Source: Farysia itapuensis
Taxonomy: Eukaryota > Basidiomycota > Ustilaginomycetes > Ustilaginales > Ustilaginaceae
NCBI GenBank assembly: GCA_023212645.1
Contig: JALBYC010000009.1
Span: 409,076-473,075 of the forward strand
Direction: 5' to 3'
DNA length: 64,000 bases
The notes below the pieces were generated by a model. It ran no database searches. It saw only the letters and a list, made by a program, of their open reading frames with translations, and was not told the DNA's origin. Position 1 is the first letter of the stretch. The number at the start of each line of letters is the position of its first letter. The position numbers and the translations under genes were made by a program. Positions 18,302-28,055 of the stretch are shown here, piece after piece.

Positions 18302-21202
18302 TCACCGCAGTCCGAAGCCGCGGTAGTGCTCGATGGCGATGAGCAGTTTCTTCTCCATCATTGCACTGGAGGGATACGCTGGGAGGAAGAGAGTCGACGT
18401 GCATGTGGAGGACCAGGGCAGCGGCCACGATCCGTCTTCCTGGTGGCAGGCAATTTCGAGGTTCTGCGCGTGAATCAGGTGGATTCGCAGGCCGATGCCC
18501 TGTGCTCCAGTCATGGGTACGTCTTGAGAGCCGGTGATAAAGGCTAGTAGTTTGCGTTGCTCTACAGGGTTGAGATCGCGCCAGAATGCCCAGAAAGACG
18601 CCATGAACTTGGTTGGTGCAGGGACGGTAGACGAACCGAGCACGAGCACCGTCGCATTCTCCAAATCGGCCATGTCGAGTGGCTGGAAGTGGTGCGTTGC
18701 CGCTCCACGTTCGGCCGGCACCGAGCAGGTTGTCTCCGCAACCTCAGACGCTTGGAACAGGCTCAGTGCCAGCCCACCGCGACAGATCACCTCGGTACTT
18801 GTCTCGCTTCGACTGTCCCGGTCAAAATACGGCATGACTGCTCGCCAGCCAGCACAAAAGGCAGTCGCCTGATCTCGGACAGAGTCAACCAGCACTCGCC
18901 AGATGAGCTTGGAGACAAATGCAGACCTTTCTGCCAGCTTGACTGGCCGGTCTCGGCCACCCGGAATGAGGTCAACGATCTGTATTGTGCCGTCTTCGGC
19001 TTGTACGGAAGTGCTCCAGGTCAGCGAGAAGGTGATGTCGAACAATTGCTCGGCATTTGTCAGGAGTATGTCGCTTTCGTTCGTCGTCCAGTCGAGTACT
19101 GCTTGTAGAGATTTTGCGAGCGGGGCATCAATGTCTTCCAGATCAGCGCAGAAGAGATTATGATCATCCATGTCTGCGCTCATTGCTAGCTTGAACGCAA
19201 TCCGAGAAAGATCAAACCCTAGCGACACTTTGGTGCTGTGTAGTGCGGCAAGCGCCAGCACCAATCCGATGAACCGGGCTTCGTCGACCGCCGTGGCTGA
19301 AGACGACGGCAGAAACCAGCCATGAGAAGCGAGGCACGCGGGCCGGTAAGAAGAAAGAACGGTAGCGAACCACTCGCGCGTGGGTCCGCCACCATCGACG
19401 GCAAGCTCTCCAACAAACTCCACCCTCAGTGGCATCGTCAGAATGTCCAGACACCCCAAACAACTGCAGTGGTTCAGAAGTTGCAGAACAAGGTTCTGGC
19501 TATGTTCCCGGTTCTGACTTCGTTGAACGGTGAGCTTAATGCAATCGGAGCAGACCTCGAGTCGGCTGGGACTATCACGGCCTGCTGTGAAAGCTTTGAG
19601 CTCTGCCTGCCCGCTGCGAGTGGCGGAGGAGAATCTCAGTTCGTTTTCGAGCTGCAGGACGCGAGCTTTTGCACCGAGACTGAGCAGAAACGGATACTTG
19701 CATACATTGAAATGCGCAATCTCCTCAGGATTGGCAGCATGCTGCCTTGAATAGGTACTTGCCGCATGGACGTAGTGCTCGAGAAAGGGACACAAGTCGA
19801 GAACCGTGCAGTAGAAAGCGTGTGCGGGAAGACGGGTAGAAGACGAACACTGGCTGTTAAGACTCGACAGTCGAGCGAGCACTTCAGAAGCAGCGACGAG
19901 ATTCCGGTTTTGACTTTCGTCGAGAACAGTCGGGTTCCCAGCCAGCTGCTGTCCGCAGAATGCGACCAGCTCACTCGTCAGGTCTCGGAGCGGCTGCTCG
20001 TTGGCTGTCGAGTGTGACGCGAGGACTGACTGAATCGTATTACTGTGTCTGTCGGATTTGACCAAGAGTTCCAAGATGCTGACGTACACGTTCACGATAG
20101 CAATTTGGAGATTGACGTCGCCGAGACCGACCACGCTGGACGGCTTTAGCCCTTTCAAGTTGAGGAGCTGCGACAGTATTGCCACCTTTTTCGCACAATC
20201 AATGTGCGAAAGACTGGGCAGCAATCTTGCGATACCTTTGACAACAGACTGAGAGACGCTAGGCACAAGAACTGGCGCCGCTCGTCTTAGGTCTAAGCCT
20301 TCCAGAGCAAAGACGAGATCGTGACCGACGGGACTGTCACCTTGCAACCATGCCACAGGATCCGCGATTCTTCTCTCGATAATGTAGCTCAGATCTTCCT
20401 GAGCGCGGGCGAGTGTGTCACTTGTCGACGGACCTGCAAGGTATATCTCGCAGCAATTTATTACCAAGCGAAGGGCGTTTGATGTATCGGCTGCTTCAGG
20501 CATAGCAAGCTCTGCGGTGGTTACGACTTTGGCAGCCCCTATCGTCTGTGCTGGCTTGCTGGATTTGTGTACAGTGGCCGGAAGTGGTCTACTTCTCCGC
20601 TTTGCCTGGACATACTTTTGATTATGCCGGTGATAGATACGAGGACCAAGGTGAGCCGCTCGTAGCTCATTGTCCATGTGCGAAAGCAGCGCGAGTGGCT
20701 CACCGCCAAAGGAGCTGCGTGCAAAGATGGCGAGCCCCGGACTGAGACTTGACTGCCCGGCGACACCCGCGCGGCTAGAAGCGGTCTGGTCTCGAAATAT
20801 GATGCTGGACATGGTAGCGCCTCTTGATGACACTTGTGCGTTGTCCTCGTCATTGTCTCCCTGGTTGTCGTTATCGTCGTCGCTGTGCTCGTAAGATCGG
20901 AGATTTGCAAAGTCAGGATCTCGACGGTTCAGCTGTGCTCGCCGACGATGCGCATGGTTTTGAGCTCTTTCAGCTATCTCCTGAATGCGTGTGGGATAGG
21001 GATTGAAGGAGGGGGTTGACGAGCTATGGTGCCGCCATTGAGAGGGGGACCCCCGCGGACTGCTTTGACTCGAGAGTGGAGGAAATGCCGATGAGGAAGC
21101 AGAGCCTGAGGATGAAGAACCGATGGTGGTGGTGGCAGGTGTTGACCACGGCGTCTTGGCACCTCCCCATGCCACTGGTCGGCCTTGCTCACCTCCAGCC
21201 AT
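18302..21202 (-). CDS. HECT-type E3 ubiquitin ligase
   Basis: This 966-aa protein has a disordered Ser/Pro/Asp-rich N-terminus (1-240), a helical middle region, and a C-terminal HECT domain (about 600-966). Visible are the N-lobe start LRVEFVGELAVDGGGPTREW, an FTG-like element reading LAFITGSQDVPMTG, and the catalytic Cys in SSTCTSTLFLPAYPS (Cys about 934) followed by the usual EKKLLIAIEHYRGFGL ending. HECT enzymes form a thioester with ubiquitin on this Cys before transfer to substrate. No HEAT, WW or C2 domain is obvious, so the substrate-binding part cannot be named. The layout resembles the small fungal HUL4/HECTD2 class. Single exon; shares a 129-bp divergent promoter with the next gene. 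Confidence 0.9.
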   Translation of the reverse strand: MAGGEQGRPVAWGGAKTPWSTPATTTIGSSSSGSASSSAFPPLSSQSSPRGSPSQWRHHSSSTPSFNPYPTRIQEIAERAQNHAHRRRAQLNRRDPDFANLRSYEHSDDDNDNQGDNDEDNAQVSSRGATMSSIIFRDQTASSRAGVAGQSSLSPGLAIFARSSFGGEPLALLSHMDNELRAAHLGPRIYHRHNQKYVQAKRRSRPLPATVHKSSKPAQTIGAAKVVTTAELAMPEAADTSNALRLVINCCEIYLAGPSTSDTLARAQEDLSYIIERRIADPVAWLQGDSPVGHDLVFALEGLDLRRAAPVLVPSVSQSVVKGIARLLPSLSHIDCAKKVAILSQLLNLKGLKPSSVVGLGDVNLQIAIVNVYVSILELLVKSDRHSNTIQSVLASHSTANEQPLRDLTSELVAFCGQQLAGNPTVLDESQNRNLVAASEVLARLSSLNSQCSSSTRLPAHAFYCTVLDLCPFLEHYVHAASTYSRQHAANPEEIAHFNVCKYPFLLSLGAKARVLQLENELRFSSATRSGQAELKAFTAGRDSPSRLEVCSDCIKLTVQRSQNREHSQNLVLQLLNHCSCLGCLDILTMPLRVEFVGELAVDGGGPTREWFATVLSSYRPACLASHGWFLPSSSATAVDEARFIGLVLALAALHSTKVSLGFDLSRIAFKLAMSADMDDHNLFCADLEDIDAPLAKSLQAVLDWTTNESDILLTNAEQLFDITFSLTWSTSVQAEDGTIQIVDLIPGGRDRPVKLAERSAFVSKLIWRVLVDSVRDQATAFCAGWRAVMPYFDRDSRSETSTEVICRGGLALSLFQASEVAETTCSVPAERGAATHHFQPLDMADLENATVLVLGSSTVPAPTKFMASFWAFWRDLNPVEQRKLLAFITGSQDVPMTGAQGIGLRIHLIHAQNLEIACHQEDGSWPLPWSSTCTSTLFLPAYPSSAMMEKKLLIAIEHYRGFGLR

Positions 21203-21331
21203 TGCCAGATGCGGTCAATTGGATGTAGCGCAATCAGAGGTGGCAGCGCATATTGGAAAATTCCCCCCGCAAAATCCCAGAGCCAACTCGAGACCAACAC
21301 TTGCTGTCCAAAACCCATCACCAATGCACTC

Positions 21332-22699
21332 ATGGCACTAGCTGAGACTCGGTTCTCGAACCAGGGAAGCCAGCATTCAGACTCACAGCGCTCACGATCG
21401 CAACGTATCGTACACCAGTATCCGCCCAAAGCCTCGACAAGCACTACGAGCGCGCATACTGCTGAAGATCAGCTCTATAGCCAATACCTCGTTCACACAG
21501 ATGGGCAAGGCGTGCATGACGTCCAGCTGCAAGTCAGCCCCTTAGCAGTGCCATCAGATAGCAGTAAAGCTCAAATACGACCGGTCTACGTTCGCGAACG
21601 GAGACTAACGGAGAACAACGAGATTGTTGATCACATCGTCGATACTCATTCCAGTCGTGTCTGCTGGACCATTCATCGACCTACCCGTGGCTGGTATCTG
21701 TACCTCAGATCGCCTTTGCTACCAAAAGGAGCTGCTATCTCTCTAACTTCAGCCAAACTGGCTGACTACGACGCCTCCATTTCACCACTCATCTTCTCCA
21801 TCAACACTATTCTCCGGCGAAAGCCTTTGGCAAGTGTCCGAACTACCATTGACTTGGAGCATCGGGGTCCTTCAACTGGTACAGATGAGAGTCCGACACC
21901 CTCTTCCACGCCTCGGGAAGCATCGACCGACCAAGCAGCTAGTATCGACATTGCCGTCGCTACAGGGAGAGAAGATACAGCGGGAAGTGAGCGTAGGCAT
22001 GCACGCAAACGAAGTGCTGCTGGTTCTGGATCACATTCCTTGGCAGAACGCAAGCAGAATCGAAAGAGTCTCGCTCTTGCCAAGAGCCCAATGATACCCG
22101 AGACGCACGACGAAGGAGGGTTTGCAGGGCCCCTGCCAAACATCCAGGTGTCTGCTCCGCCCAGCCTCCGAAGAGACGCTGATCTTCCCTACTCTCCAGC
22201 CAGGCCTGGCAATCACACTCACAGAGAAGGTCGCGCGGACATCCAAGCAAATGGTGTGCAAAAGGCACGCCTGTGCACGTTTGTTCTTTGTGACGGCAGT
22301 AGGGCTCCTCAGCATCAGTCCGGCTTATCCGCCGCCAACACCGAGCAAACTCTTGTCGCACTCAAAGGTCATCAGAGCTGGAGCCGATGGGCCTGGTCCA
22401 TACTGCCCCACGAGCTACGGCCAGAGCTGCCATCTGACACAAGCAAGAATTTCGGCGTCTACTGGATTGACCCTCCTCCAGAAGTTGGTGACTCTGACGG
22501 CGAGGCGATCGAAATGCTGCGCTTCCAAGACCAGAGTGGATGGTGGATGTGGAATTCGCAAACCCGGGGCAAGCTTACACTGCAAAACAGCGCCATCGAA
22601 GCGCTTGGCTTCGAAAAGGAATTCTGGATCGCGACGGCTCTGGCATACGTTCAGTTTCTGGAAGAGCGGGACTCGTACGAAGCCGCACGTCATGCTTAG
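21332..22699 (+). CDS. Hypothetical protein, 455 aa
   Basis: Not recognised. The ATG at 21332 is used because the open frame upstream overlaps the start of the HECT gene. The N-terminus is Ser/Gln-rich. A conserved-looking folded part (about 85-180) has Trp/Tyr-rich segments (VCWTIHRPTRGWYLYLRSPL) and strands around LIFSINTILRRKPLASVRTT. A disordered, basic middle (about 195-300, ERRHARKRSAAGSGSHSLAE) could hold a nuclear signal. The C-terminal part (about 300-440) again looks folded (SRWAWSILPHELRPELP, FWIATALAYVQFLEERDSYE). No signal peptide or membrane span. Codon use and length support a real gene; function unknown. Confidence 0.7.
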   Translation: MALAETRFSNQGSQHSDSQRSRSQRIVHQYPPKASTSTTSAHTAEDQLYSQYLVHTDGQGVHDVQLQVSPLAVPSDSSKAQIRPVYVRERRLTENNEIVDHIVDTHSSRVCWTIHRPTRGWYLYLRSPLLPKGAAISLTSAKLADYDASISPLIFSINTILRRKPLASVRTTIDLEHRGPSTGTDESPTPSSTPREASTDQAASIDIAVATGREDTAGSERRHARKRSAAGSGSHSLAERKQNRKSLALAKSPMIPETHDEGGFAGPLPNIQVSAPPSLRRDADLPYSPARPGNHTHREGRADIQANGVQKARLCTFVLCDGSRAPQHQSGLSAANTEQTLVALKGHQSWSRWAWSILPHELRPELPSDTSKNFGVYWIDPPPEVGDSDGEAIEMLRFQDQSGWWMWNSQTRGKLTLQNSAIEALGFEKEFWIATALAYVQFLEERDSYEAARHA

Positions 22700-22773
22700 A
22701 CCTTGTATGCAGGACCACCTAGTCACGGGAAAAGTAAAGTAGTTTTGCTATACTCGTACAACGCTGTGTTTGC

Positions 22774-23751
22774 TTAGTGGAACTTTCCGGGGACGACAGG
22801 CAAACTGGCCTGTAGACCGCCGTCAACTGGCAGAGCAACGCCGTTGACGTAAGATGCCTCGTCAGAGGCAAGGAATGTGACAGCATGAGCAATCTGTTCA
22901 AGCGAAGGAATCGCAGTCAGTATGGGAATTAATCGCCAAGCTCGGCTCGTACTTACCTCTGCAGCGACGCCGTAACGAGCAGTAGGATTCAGCTGCCCGA
23001 TTTTGCCAGCAGTACCGCGTTCTCGAGCCATTTCAAAGGTAGGGAGGGTCATTCCTGTCTCAATCAGACCGGGACAGACAGCATTGACGCGGATATTGGT
23101 ACGTTGAAGCTGCCAAGATGTGGTTTGAGCCAGCGAGATGACGGCCGCCTTGCTTGCCGAATAGTCGACAGAGCCTGCGCCCGACCTGAGACCTGCAACA
23201 GACGCCGTCATGATGATGCTTCCGCTAGACTGAAGTTTGTCAGCACTGGTCTGCTTCATGGCTTCAGATGCGTACTTGCAGGCCAAGAAGCACGAAGTCA
23301 CGTTAATGTGGTAGGTCTCCTCCAGATCTTCGACATCGGTGGCGGAGATAGGAGCTCCAGTCGCTCGAGCTGCATTGGCGAAGAAGATGTCGAGACGACC
23401 TTCATCCTTGAGGGCTTGATCGATGATTTTTTTGACCGATTCTTCGTCCGCAGCGTCCGAGGCAATGGCGGTCACTTTCACATCCGGGTACTTCTTCAGC
23501 AGGGCATCTTTGAGCGAGGGAAGATTGTCATCCACAATGTCGCAGACGTAGAGATGCTTGACGCCTTCGTGCGCGAACTGCATAGCTGAAGCGCGCCCGA
23601 TGCCGGAAAGACTTCCGCAGCCTGTAATGATAGCCACCTTGCCGGCTAACCTGCCGGAACGGAGGCGACGATCCAAGTGGCTCTTGATCTGTTCGAGCCG
23701 CTGTTGGGTAGCCTCGTACGCCTGCTTTTGCAATGCCTGCTTGTCCGTCAT
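22774..23751 (-). CDS. Short-chain dehydrogenase/reductase (classical SDR)
   Basis: Two exons (22957-23751, 22774-22893) around a 63-nt intron (22894-22956) encode 304 aa. Motifs of a classical SDR: nucleotide-binding TGCGSLSGIGRASA, NAARATG in place of NNAG, catalytic Ser in MTASVAGL, YSASK with Tyr and Lys, and PG after the active site (NAVCPGLIETGM). The C-terminus, FLASDEASYVNGVALPVDGG, is typical of the FabG-like group. Splicing joins AAE to IAHAVTFLAS. If the intron is retained the frame stays open and adds 21 residues. The open frame extends upstream to 24060, but only from a GTG; MTDKQALQKQ is the first ATG. Substrate unknown; probably NAD(P)H-dependent, cytosolic or peroxisomal. Confidence 0.88.
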   Translation of the reverse strand: MTDKQALQKQAYEATQQRLEQIKSHLDRRLRSGRLAGKVAIITGCGSLSGIGRASAMQFAHEGVKHLYVCDIVDDNLPSLKDALLKKYPDVKVTAIASDAADEESVKKIIDQALKDEGRLDIFFANAARATGAPISATDVEDLEETYHINVTSCFLACKYASEAMKQTSADKLQSSGSIIMTASVAGLRSGAGSVDYSASKAAVISLAQTTSWQLQRTNIRVNAVCPGLIETGMTLPTFEMARERGTAGKIGQLNPTARYGVAAEVSTSRAWRLIPILTAIPSLEQIAHAVTFLASDEASYVNGVALPVDGGLQASLPVVPGKFH

Positions 23752-24317
23752 GACTTGAAAGGCGGAAATGGTAGATGAGAAGACAGTGTCAGCGGAGAGT
23801 GCGGGGATGTCGGCTACCACGAAGCCTGATGAGGCTGTAATTGCCGGAAACCGGAGACGGCGGATCGACGGAATTTCGCGCGTCAATTTGTTAGACTGGG
23901 TTTTCTCATAATCAGAGTCGCAGAGTCGTAGAGTCGAGGACTCGAGGCTGACCAGCTGGCCTGTGCTCGTGCCTTGTTCTTGTAATTCAGGGTCCACAGG
24001 GATCGCCTTGGCTACGGGAAGTACAAGAGGTGTGCTTCGGCCTGCATGACCTGCAACCACCGTTCGCGTACATGTGAGCGAAGATCTGCGCCAGCTAGCA
24101 CAGAACGGTGGACAAATACAAGAGATTTAGGTTAAGATTGCGTGGAAGAAGGCTTATCTGTGACCAGTTGTGAGTCCTGATAGCGTGTTGTTCTTGTTCC
24201 GAAGATCCGAGCCGACTCCACTTGCTGTCAGTCCTCTGATCCTCGATCCTCTCCATCTATCCTTCCCACTCCTCGCGTTCGTCGCTTTCATCTCATTCCC
24301 AGCGTTGCTTTGTGACA
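23752..24317. other. Divergent intergenic region between SDR and UPRTase
   Basis: About 565 bp. The SDR-side part stays open in the SDR frame but has no ATG, so it is read as 5' leader and promoter. CT-rich sequence near 24230-24300 precedes the UPRTase start. No TATA motif is evident. Confidence 0.5.
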
Positions 24318-25078
24318 ATGTCGAGCTCCAACGTCCGTGTCGTCAGACACCCTCTCGTTTCGCATCACCTCGCCAACTTGAGATTAGCCGATACTTCACC
24401 AAAAGGTAAGCCCGACATTGACAGTGTTGGCATTCGGGAGCTGCGTCTGACCCATTTGCACCAGAATTCCGCTCGTTGGTACATAGTATCTCAACTGTGC
24501 TGTGTATAGAGGCATCCCGGGCATTGCCAGTCTCCCAAGTACAGGGACAAGGTCCTCTTGCACAGTTTCAAGGCGAGCAGTTCTCAGAACGCATCGGGCT
24601 TGTTCCAATTCTGCGCGCAGGTCTAGGCATGACAGAGGCCTGTCTCGATCTCCTCCCTGAAAACACCTCAGTGCTGCATATTGGTCTGTTCAGAGAGAAA
24701 GTATCGCTTCAACCGGTGGAATACTACAACAAGCTACCGGTAACACCGACGGTCGGACAAGTCTTTATCCTAGACCCCTTGATCGCCACGGGTGGCACAG
24801 CTATTGTAAGTAGGCAGGCCTATTGTCATCGGACACCACATGCTGACCATCAGATGTTTCAGGCGTGCATCCAAATGATTCTAGACTGGGGAGTGCCCGT
24901 GGAGAAGATCAAATTCCTATGCGTGCTGGCATCGAAGCAGGGTTTGGAGAACGTGGTTCAAGCCGTTCCAGGTCTCGAAATATGGGTTGGCCATGTCGAC
25001 CCTGAGCTCAGTGAAAAGGGCTACATTTTACCTGGATTGGGAGACACTGGTGATCGTCTCTACGACACCCTCACTTAG
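24318..25078 (+). CDS. Uracil phosphoribosyltransferase, bacterial Upp-type
   Basis: Three exons (24318-24405, 24465-24805, 24863-25078) give 214 aa, the normal length of bacterial Upp. It converts uracil and PRPP to UMP (pyrimidine salvage). Motifs: RHPLVSHHLANLR at the N-terminus, VPILRAGLGM, GLFREKVSLQPVEYYNKLP, the PRPP loop DPLIATGGTA (about 133-142), and the uracil-binding end GYILPGLGDTGDRLYDT. These match bacterial Upp better than yeast Fur1, whose N-terminus reads differently (IFYSDRIIRLL). Intron 1 is 59 nt. Intron 2 is 57 nt with a CTGAC branch site; a closer CAG at 24853 is less likely. Intron 2 is in frame and lacks a stop. It converges with the secreted-protein gene, 88 bp apart. 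Confidence 0.9.
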
Positions 25079-25166
25079 CACGCCAGCAAGGCCTAGCACA
25101 CATATTTGAACGGCAAAGACTGGTCGCTATTGGACGACATCAAATGGGACATTACCGAGCGCGTGA

Positions 25167-25697
25167 CTATAGTCTTGGTGCAACATTGAGATACTGATGG
25201 AACTTCTGCCAGATTAGCTCCACGCCTGGTGTGTGTTCCTTCCACAAACCTTGAGGGGTCATGACAAGACGTTCATCCTGCGCACCGCTGAGAAGCAGAC
25301 CGAGCGACATGACGTCAAAGTGGAAGCCCCACCTGTGACAGATACAAGACTGTCAACATTGTATTAAGCGTGAATGGGCATCCTTGCAAAATCTCACCTG
25401 TCCTTCAAATAAGCTTGAGCTTTCGGGTCGTTTACCAAATAGCTGCAAGACGAAAGGTAAGCAGTCTCTACAAGGTGGCCACGTCACAGTCTGTACGTAC
25501 TGAGGGTGATCAGTAAACTCCTGTACCACTCTCTGCTTTGCTGCGTCGAGCTTAGCCAGCAGCAAGTTGTTATTCTGATTGCTGAAGGTCATTGAATGGA
25601 TCGACTGTCTTGCATTGCCGTCCACTACCTGAACGGGAGCTCCTCCAACGATCAAGAGCAAGGTCGTACAGATGACAAAGCCTAAGAGGAACTTCAT
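25167..25697 (-). CDS. Small secreted protein, effector-like (135 aa)
   Basis: Three exons (25501-25697, 25398-25442, 25167-25332) with introns of 58 and 65 nt (GTACGT...TTGCAG and GTGAGA...TCACAG) keep phase throughout and give 135 aa. A signal peptide opens the protein (MKFLLGFVICTTLLLIVGGA), followed by a mature chain of about 115 aa with no Cys, a helical middle (NNLLLAKLDAAKQRVVQEF), then HYLVNDPKAQAYLKDRWGF and GVELIWQKFHQYLNVAPRL at the end. A TATAAAG box lies 77 bp upstream. No known domain is recognised. Small, intron-containing, secreted and family-less, it is a candidate smut effector, or a cell-surface protein of unknown role. Splice model is good; function unknown. Confidence 0.8.
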
Positions 25698-26251
25698 CGT
25701 ATAAGCCTTGAGATAAGCAATATGAAGGCAAGTGTCGTGATGCGGAGGACATAGACCAAGAGTCGTCATGAGTCTTTATACTCGTCGACGAGCTCCTAGC
25801 CGAGCTTTTATCACCCCTTAATGACTTTCATATGAAGATGGATCGAGCTCGTTATTGTTCTATCAGCGAATCATGGTGTACAACTGCGGTCCGTCCCGCT
25901 GGGATGTCCCCATGAAACTTTAAGCCTGCCTCCTATTATTATGAAGCAACATCCGATGACAAAGGTTGCCGGTCGCCTTTCAACTCAATTTTCTCAGGCA
26001 TCTGGAGGCAAGCTAGCTCGTTCGCAGCTCGTAATCATCTTCCACAGAATGAGGATCTGCTGAGCTGTTGCAGCCAGTGTTCCTTATGCTTCACAAGTAT
26101 GATTGCGTTTCCGCCGCTTCGTCGAATGCTGCTTCGGCTATGCAGACAAGATCGGCGATGAGATCGGGAGAATTCACAGTTTGACATTCATGCCGTTTCT
26201 TCTTCATTCAACCTTATTTCGTCCAGCACGCCCTTTGCTACACCCGTCAAC
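25698..26251. other. Divergent intergenic region
   Basis: About 550 bp between the minus-strand secreted-protein gene and the plus-strand MFS gene. It has the TATA box of the former. No gene is supported. Confidence 0.5.
25774..25780 (-). promoter_or_regulatory. TATA box of the small secreted-protein gene
   Basis: On the minus strand this reads TATAAAG in the context TATAAAGACT, about 77 bp upstream of the ATG at 25697. The secreted-protein gene at 47541 has the same TATAAAGAC context at the same distance. Confidence 0.6.
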
Positions 26252-27970
26252 ATGTTTGCCCTGAAGAAGCGGCGGAAGCTTGGCAGCCACGCGAATACTA
26301 ATGAGGCCGGACGTGTCTCTCAAGATAGCGAAGCGACCATGGCAGCCGAGTTTAGCAAGATGGCTCACGAAATGGGCGTCGGAGGCGTATACGAACGCAA
26401 AGTGGCGCTGATCAACAAGACCATCAAGGACGACATTGGCTTTGGCAAGTTTCAGCTCTGGCTGACTGTTTTGGCTGGATTTGGCTGGTTTGTCGACAAT
26501 GTGTGGTTCCAGGCTCTGTCAATATCGCTGCCACAGATCTTGCTGGAATTTAGACCGGCCCACGTGCAGTTTGCCACTCTGGCGTTGTACATTGGCCTTC
26601 TGCTGGGTGCCACCTTTTGGGGCTTCATGGCGGATGTAATCGGACGCAGACCATCATGGAACATTACCCTCTTTATCTCTGCCGTGTTTGGTATCGCGGT
26701 TGGTGGTGCGCCCAACTTTGTCGCTCTTGGCGCTCTGTTGTCCTGTCTTGGCTTGGGACTTGGTGGCAACCTGCCTGTCGATGGCGCCATGCTGATCGAG
26801 TTCATTCCTTCGACCCACCAATGGATCTTGACGTTCTTGTCCATCTTCTGGTGCTTTGGCCAGCTGTTTGCTGCCTTTGTCGGATGGGCGTTCATCACAA
26901 ATTACCGTTGCACGGAAGCGGCCACGTGCACGAGAGAGGCAAACATGGGCTGGCGCTACACCTGGTTCCTTCTGGGAGGCGTCACACTGCTCATGTGGGC
27001 CGCGCGCTTCTTCGTCTACCCTATTCCTGAGTCGCCAAAGTACTTGATCGGCAAAGGTCGAGACGCCGAAGCGCTTGAAGTGATTCGCTTCATTGCCGCT
27101 GAAAATGGCAAGATTTCTTCGCTTACTCTCGAGCAGCTCAAAGCGGCAGGAGAAGGTGTCACACTCAAGCCTCAGGGCCTGGAAGACGCTTTCATGCAGG
27201 ACGAGAAGAAAGGTGACGCCACAAACTCTGTCGATGTCACAGTCTCTCCGACTCCACAACACGAGGACACTTCGGAATCGCCTGTCAAAGAAAGCCGCGC
27301 CTTTCTGTCCAGCGCCGACTTGACCCAACTCCGTCGCAGCTTGCGGGAGTTTGATGCTCAGCACTTTAAAGCTCTGTTCAGCTCACCGCGGATGGCGTGG
27401 AATACCACCTTGATCTGCTTCTTGTGGGGACTCATCGGTCTCGCATATCCTCTGTACAACGCCTTCATTGCGCTTTACCTCCAGAACGCGGGCGCCAACC
27501 AAGGCGAGACAACCCAGGTCGAGCAGTACCGCGACTTGGTCATCATTGCTGCGTGCGGAATCCCTGGGTCGTTTGCCGCTGCTCTGATGGTCGAACTGCC
27601 GCATGCCGGTCGTCGTGGAACGATGGCGCTATTTACACTGCTGACAGGCGTGTTCCTGTTCCTCTTCACCACCGCTCGTACACCCGCAGCCGTGCTCGGG
27701 TGGAATTGTGCAACGTCCCTCACGCAGAATGCCATGTACGCGGTACTCTACGCTCTGTCGTACGAAGTCTTCCCCGCCCCACATAGGGGTACGGGCGACG
27801 GCCTGGCCATGGCAGTGCAGCGCGTATTCGGAGTGATCGCACCCATTATCGGGGCTTACGCTGGTTCAGCCCCTACTACGCCCATCTACGTCTCCGCGTC
27901 CTTCTTTGTCGCTGCAGCGGTCGTCATGCTACTGCTGCCATACGAGACCAGAGGCCGGGCAGCTCTGTGA
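26252..27970 (+). CDS. MFS transporter, SV2/sugar-acid-porter-like
   Basis: A 572-aa single-exon major facilitator with 12 predicted spans in two halves separated by a large cytosolic loop (about 300-385). After a 60-residue polar N-terminus the first span begins FQLWLTVLAGFGWFVDNVWF. The A-motif loop is GFMADVIGRRPSW, and the span 5-6 region is NLPVDGAMLIEFIPSTHQWI. A signature-like PESPKYL follows span 6. This pattern is shared with the SV2-related and sugar/organic-anion porters (MFS_1/Sugar_tr). Proteins of this type usually sit in the plasma membrane. The PESPKYL motif argues for the sugar-porter superfamily rather than drug exporters. Substrate unknown. Confidence 0.85.
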   Translation: MFALKKRRKLGSHANTNEAGRVSQDSEATMAAEFSKMAHEMGVGGVYERKVALINKTIKDDIGFGKFQLWLTVLAGFGWFVDNVWFQALSISLPQILLEFRPAHVQFATLALYIGLLLGATFWGFMADVIGRRPSWNITLFISAVFGIAVGGAPNFVALGALLSCLGLGLGGNLPVDGAMLIEFIPSTHQWILTFLSIFWCFGQLFAAFVGWAFITNYRCTEAATCTREANMGWRYTWFLLGGVTLLMWAARFFVYPIPESPKYLIGKGRDAEALEVIRFIAAENGKISSLTLEQLKAAGEGVTLKPQGLEDAFMQDEKKGDATNSVDVTVSPTPQHEDTSESPVKESRAFLSSADLTQLRRSLREFDAQHFKALFSSPRMAWNTTLICFLWGLIGLAYPLYNAFIALYLQNAGANQGETTQVEQYRDLVIIAACGIPGSFAAALMVELPHAGRRGTMALFTLLTGVFLFLFTTARTPAAVLGWNCATSLTQNAMYAVLYALSYEVFPAPHRGTGDGLAMAVQRVFGVIAPIIGAYAGSAPTTPIYVSASFFVAAAVVMLLLPYETRGRAAL

Positions 27971-28055
27971 GGACACTACACAAAATCTCATAGACATTTG
28001 TATTCAGTTTCGATGTCATTTAGGACGACATTATTGGAACGACATTGGGTGAAGA

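Noticed and set aside
23752..24060. 103-residue N-terminal extension of the SDR
   Set aside because: No ATG occurs in this part of the frame; it starts only from a GTG, and it lacks protein-like character.
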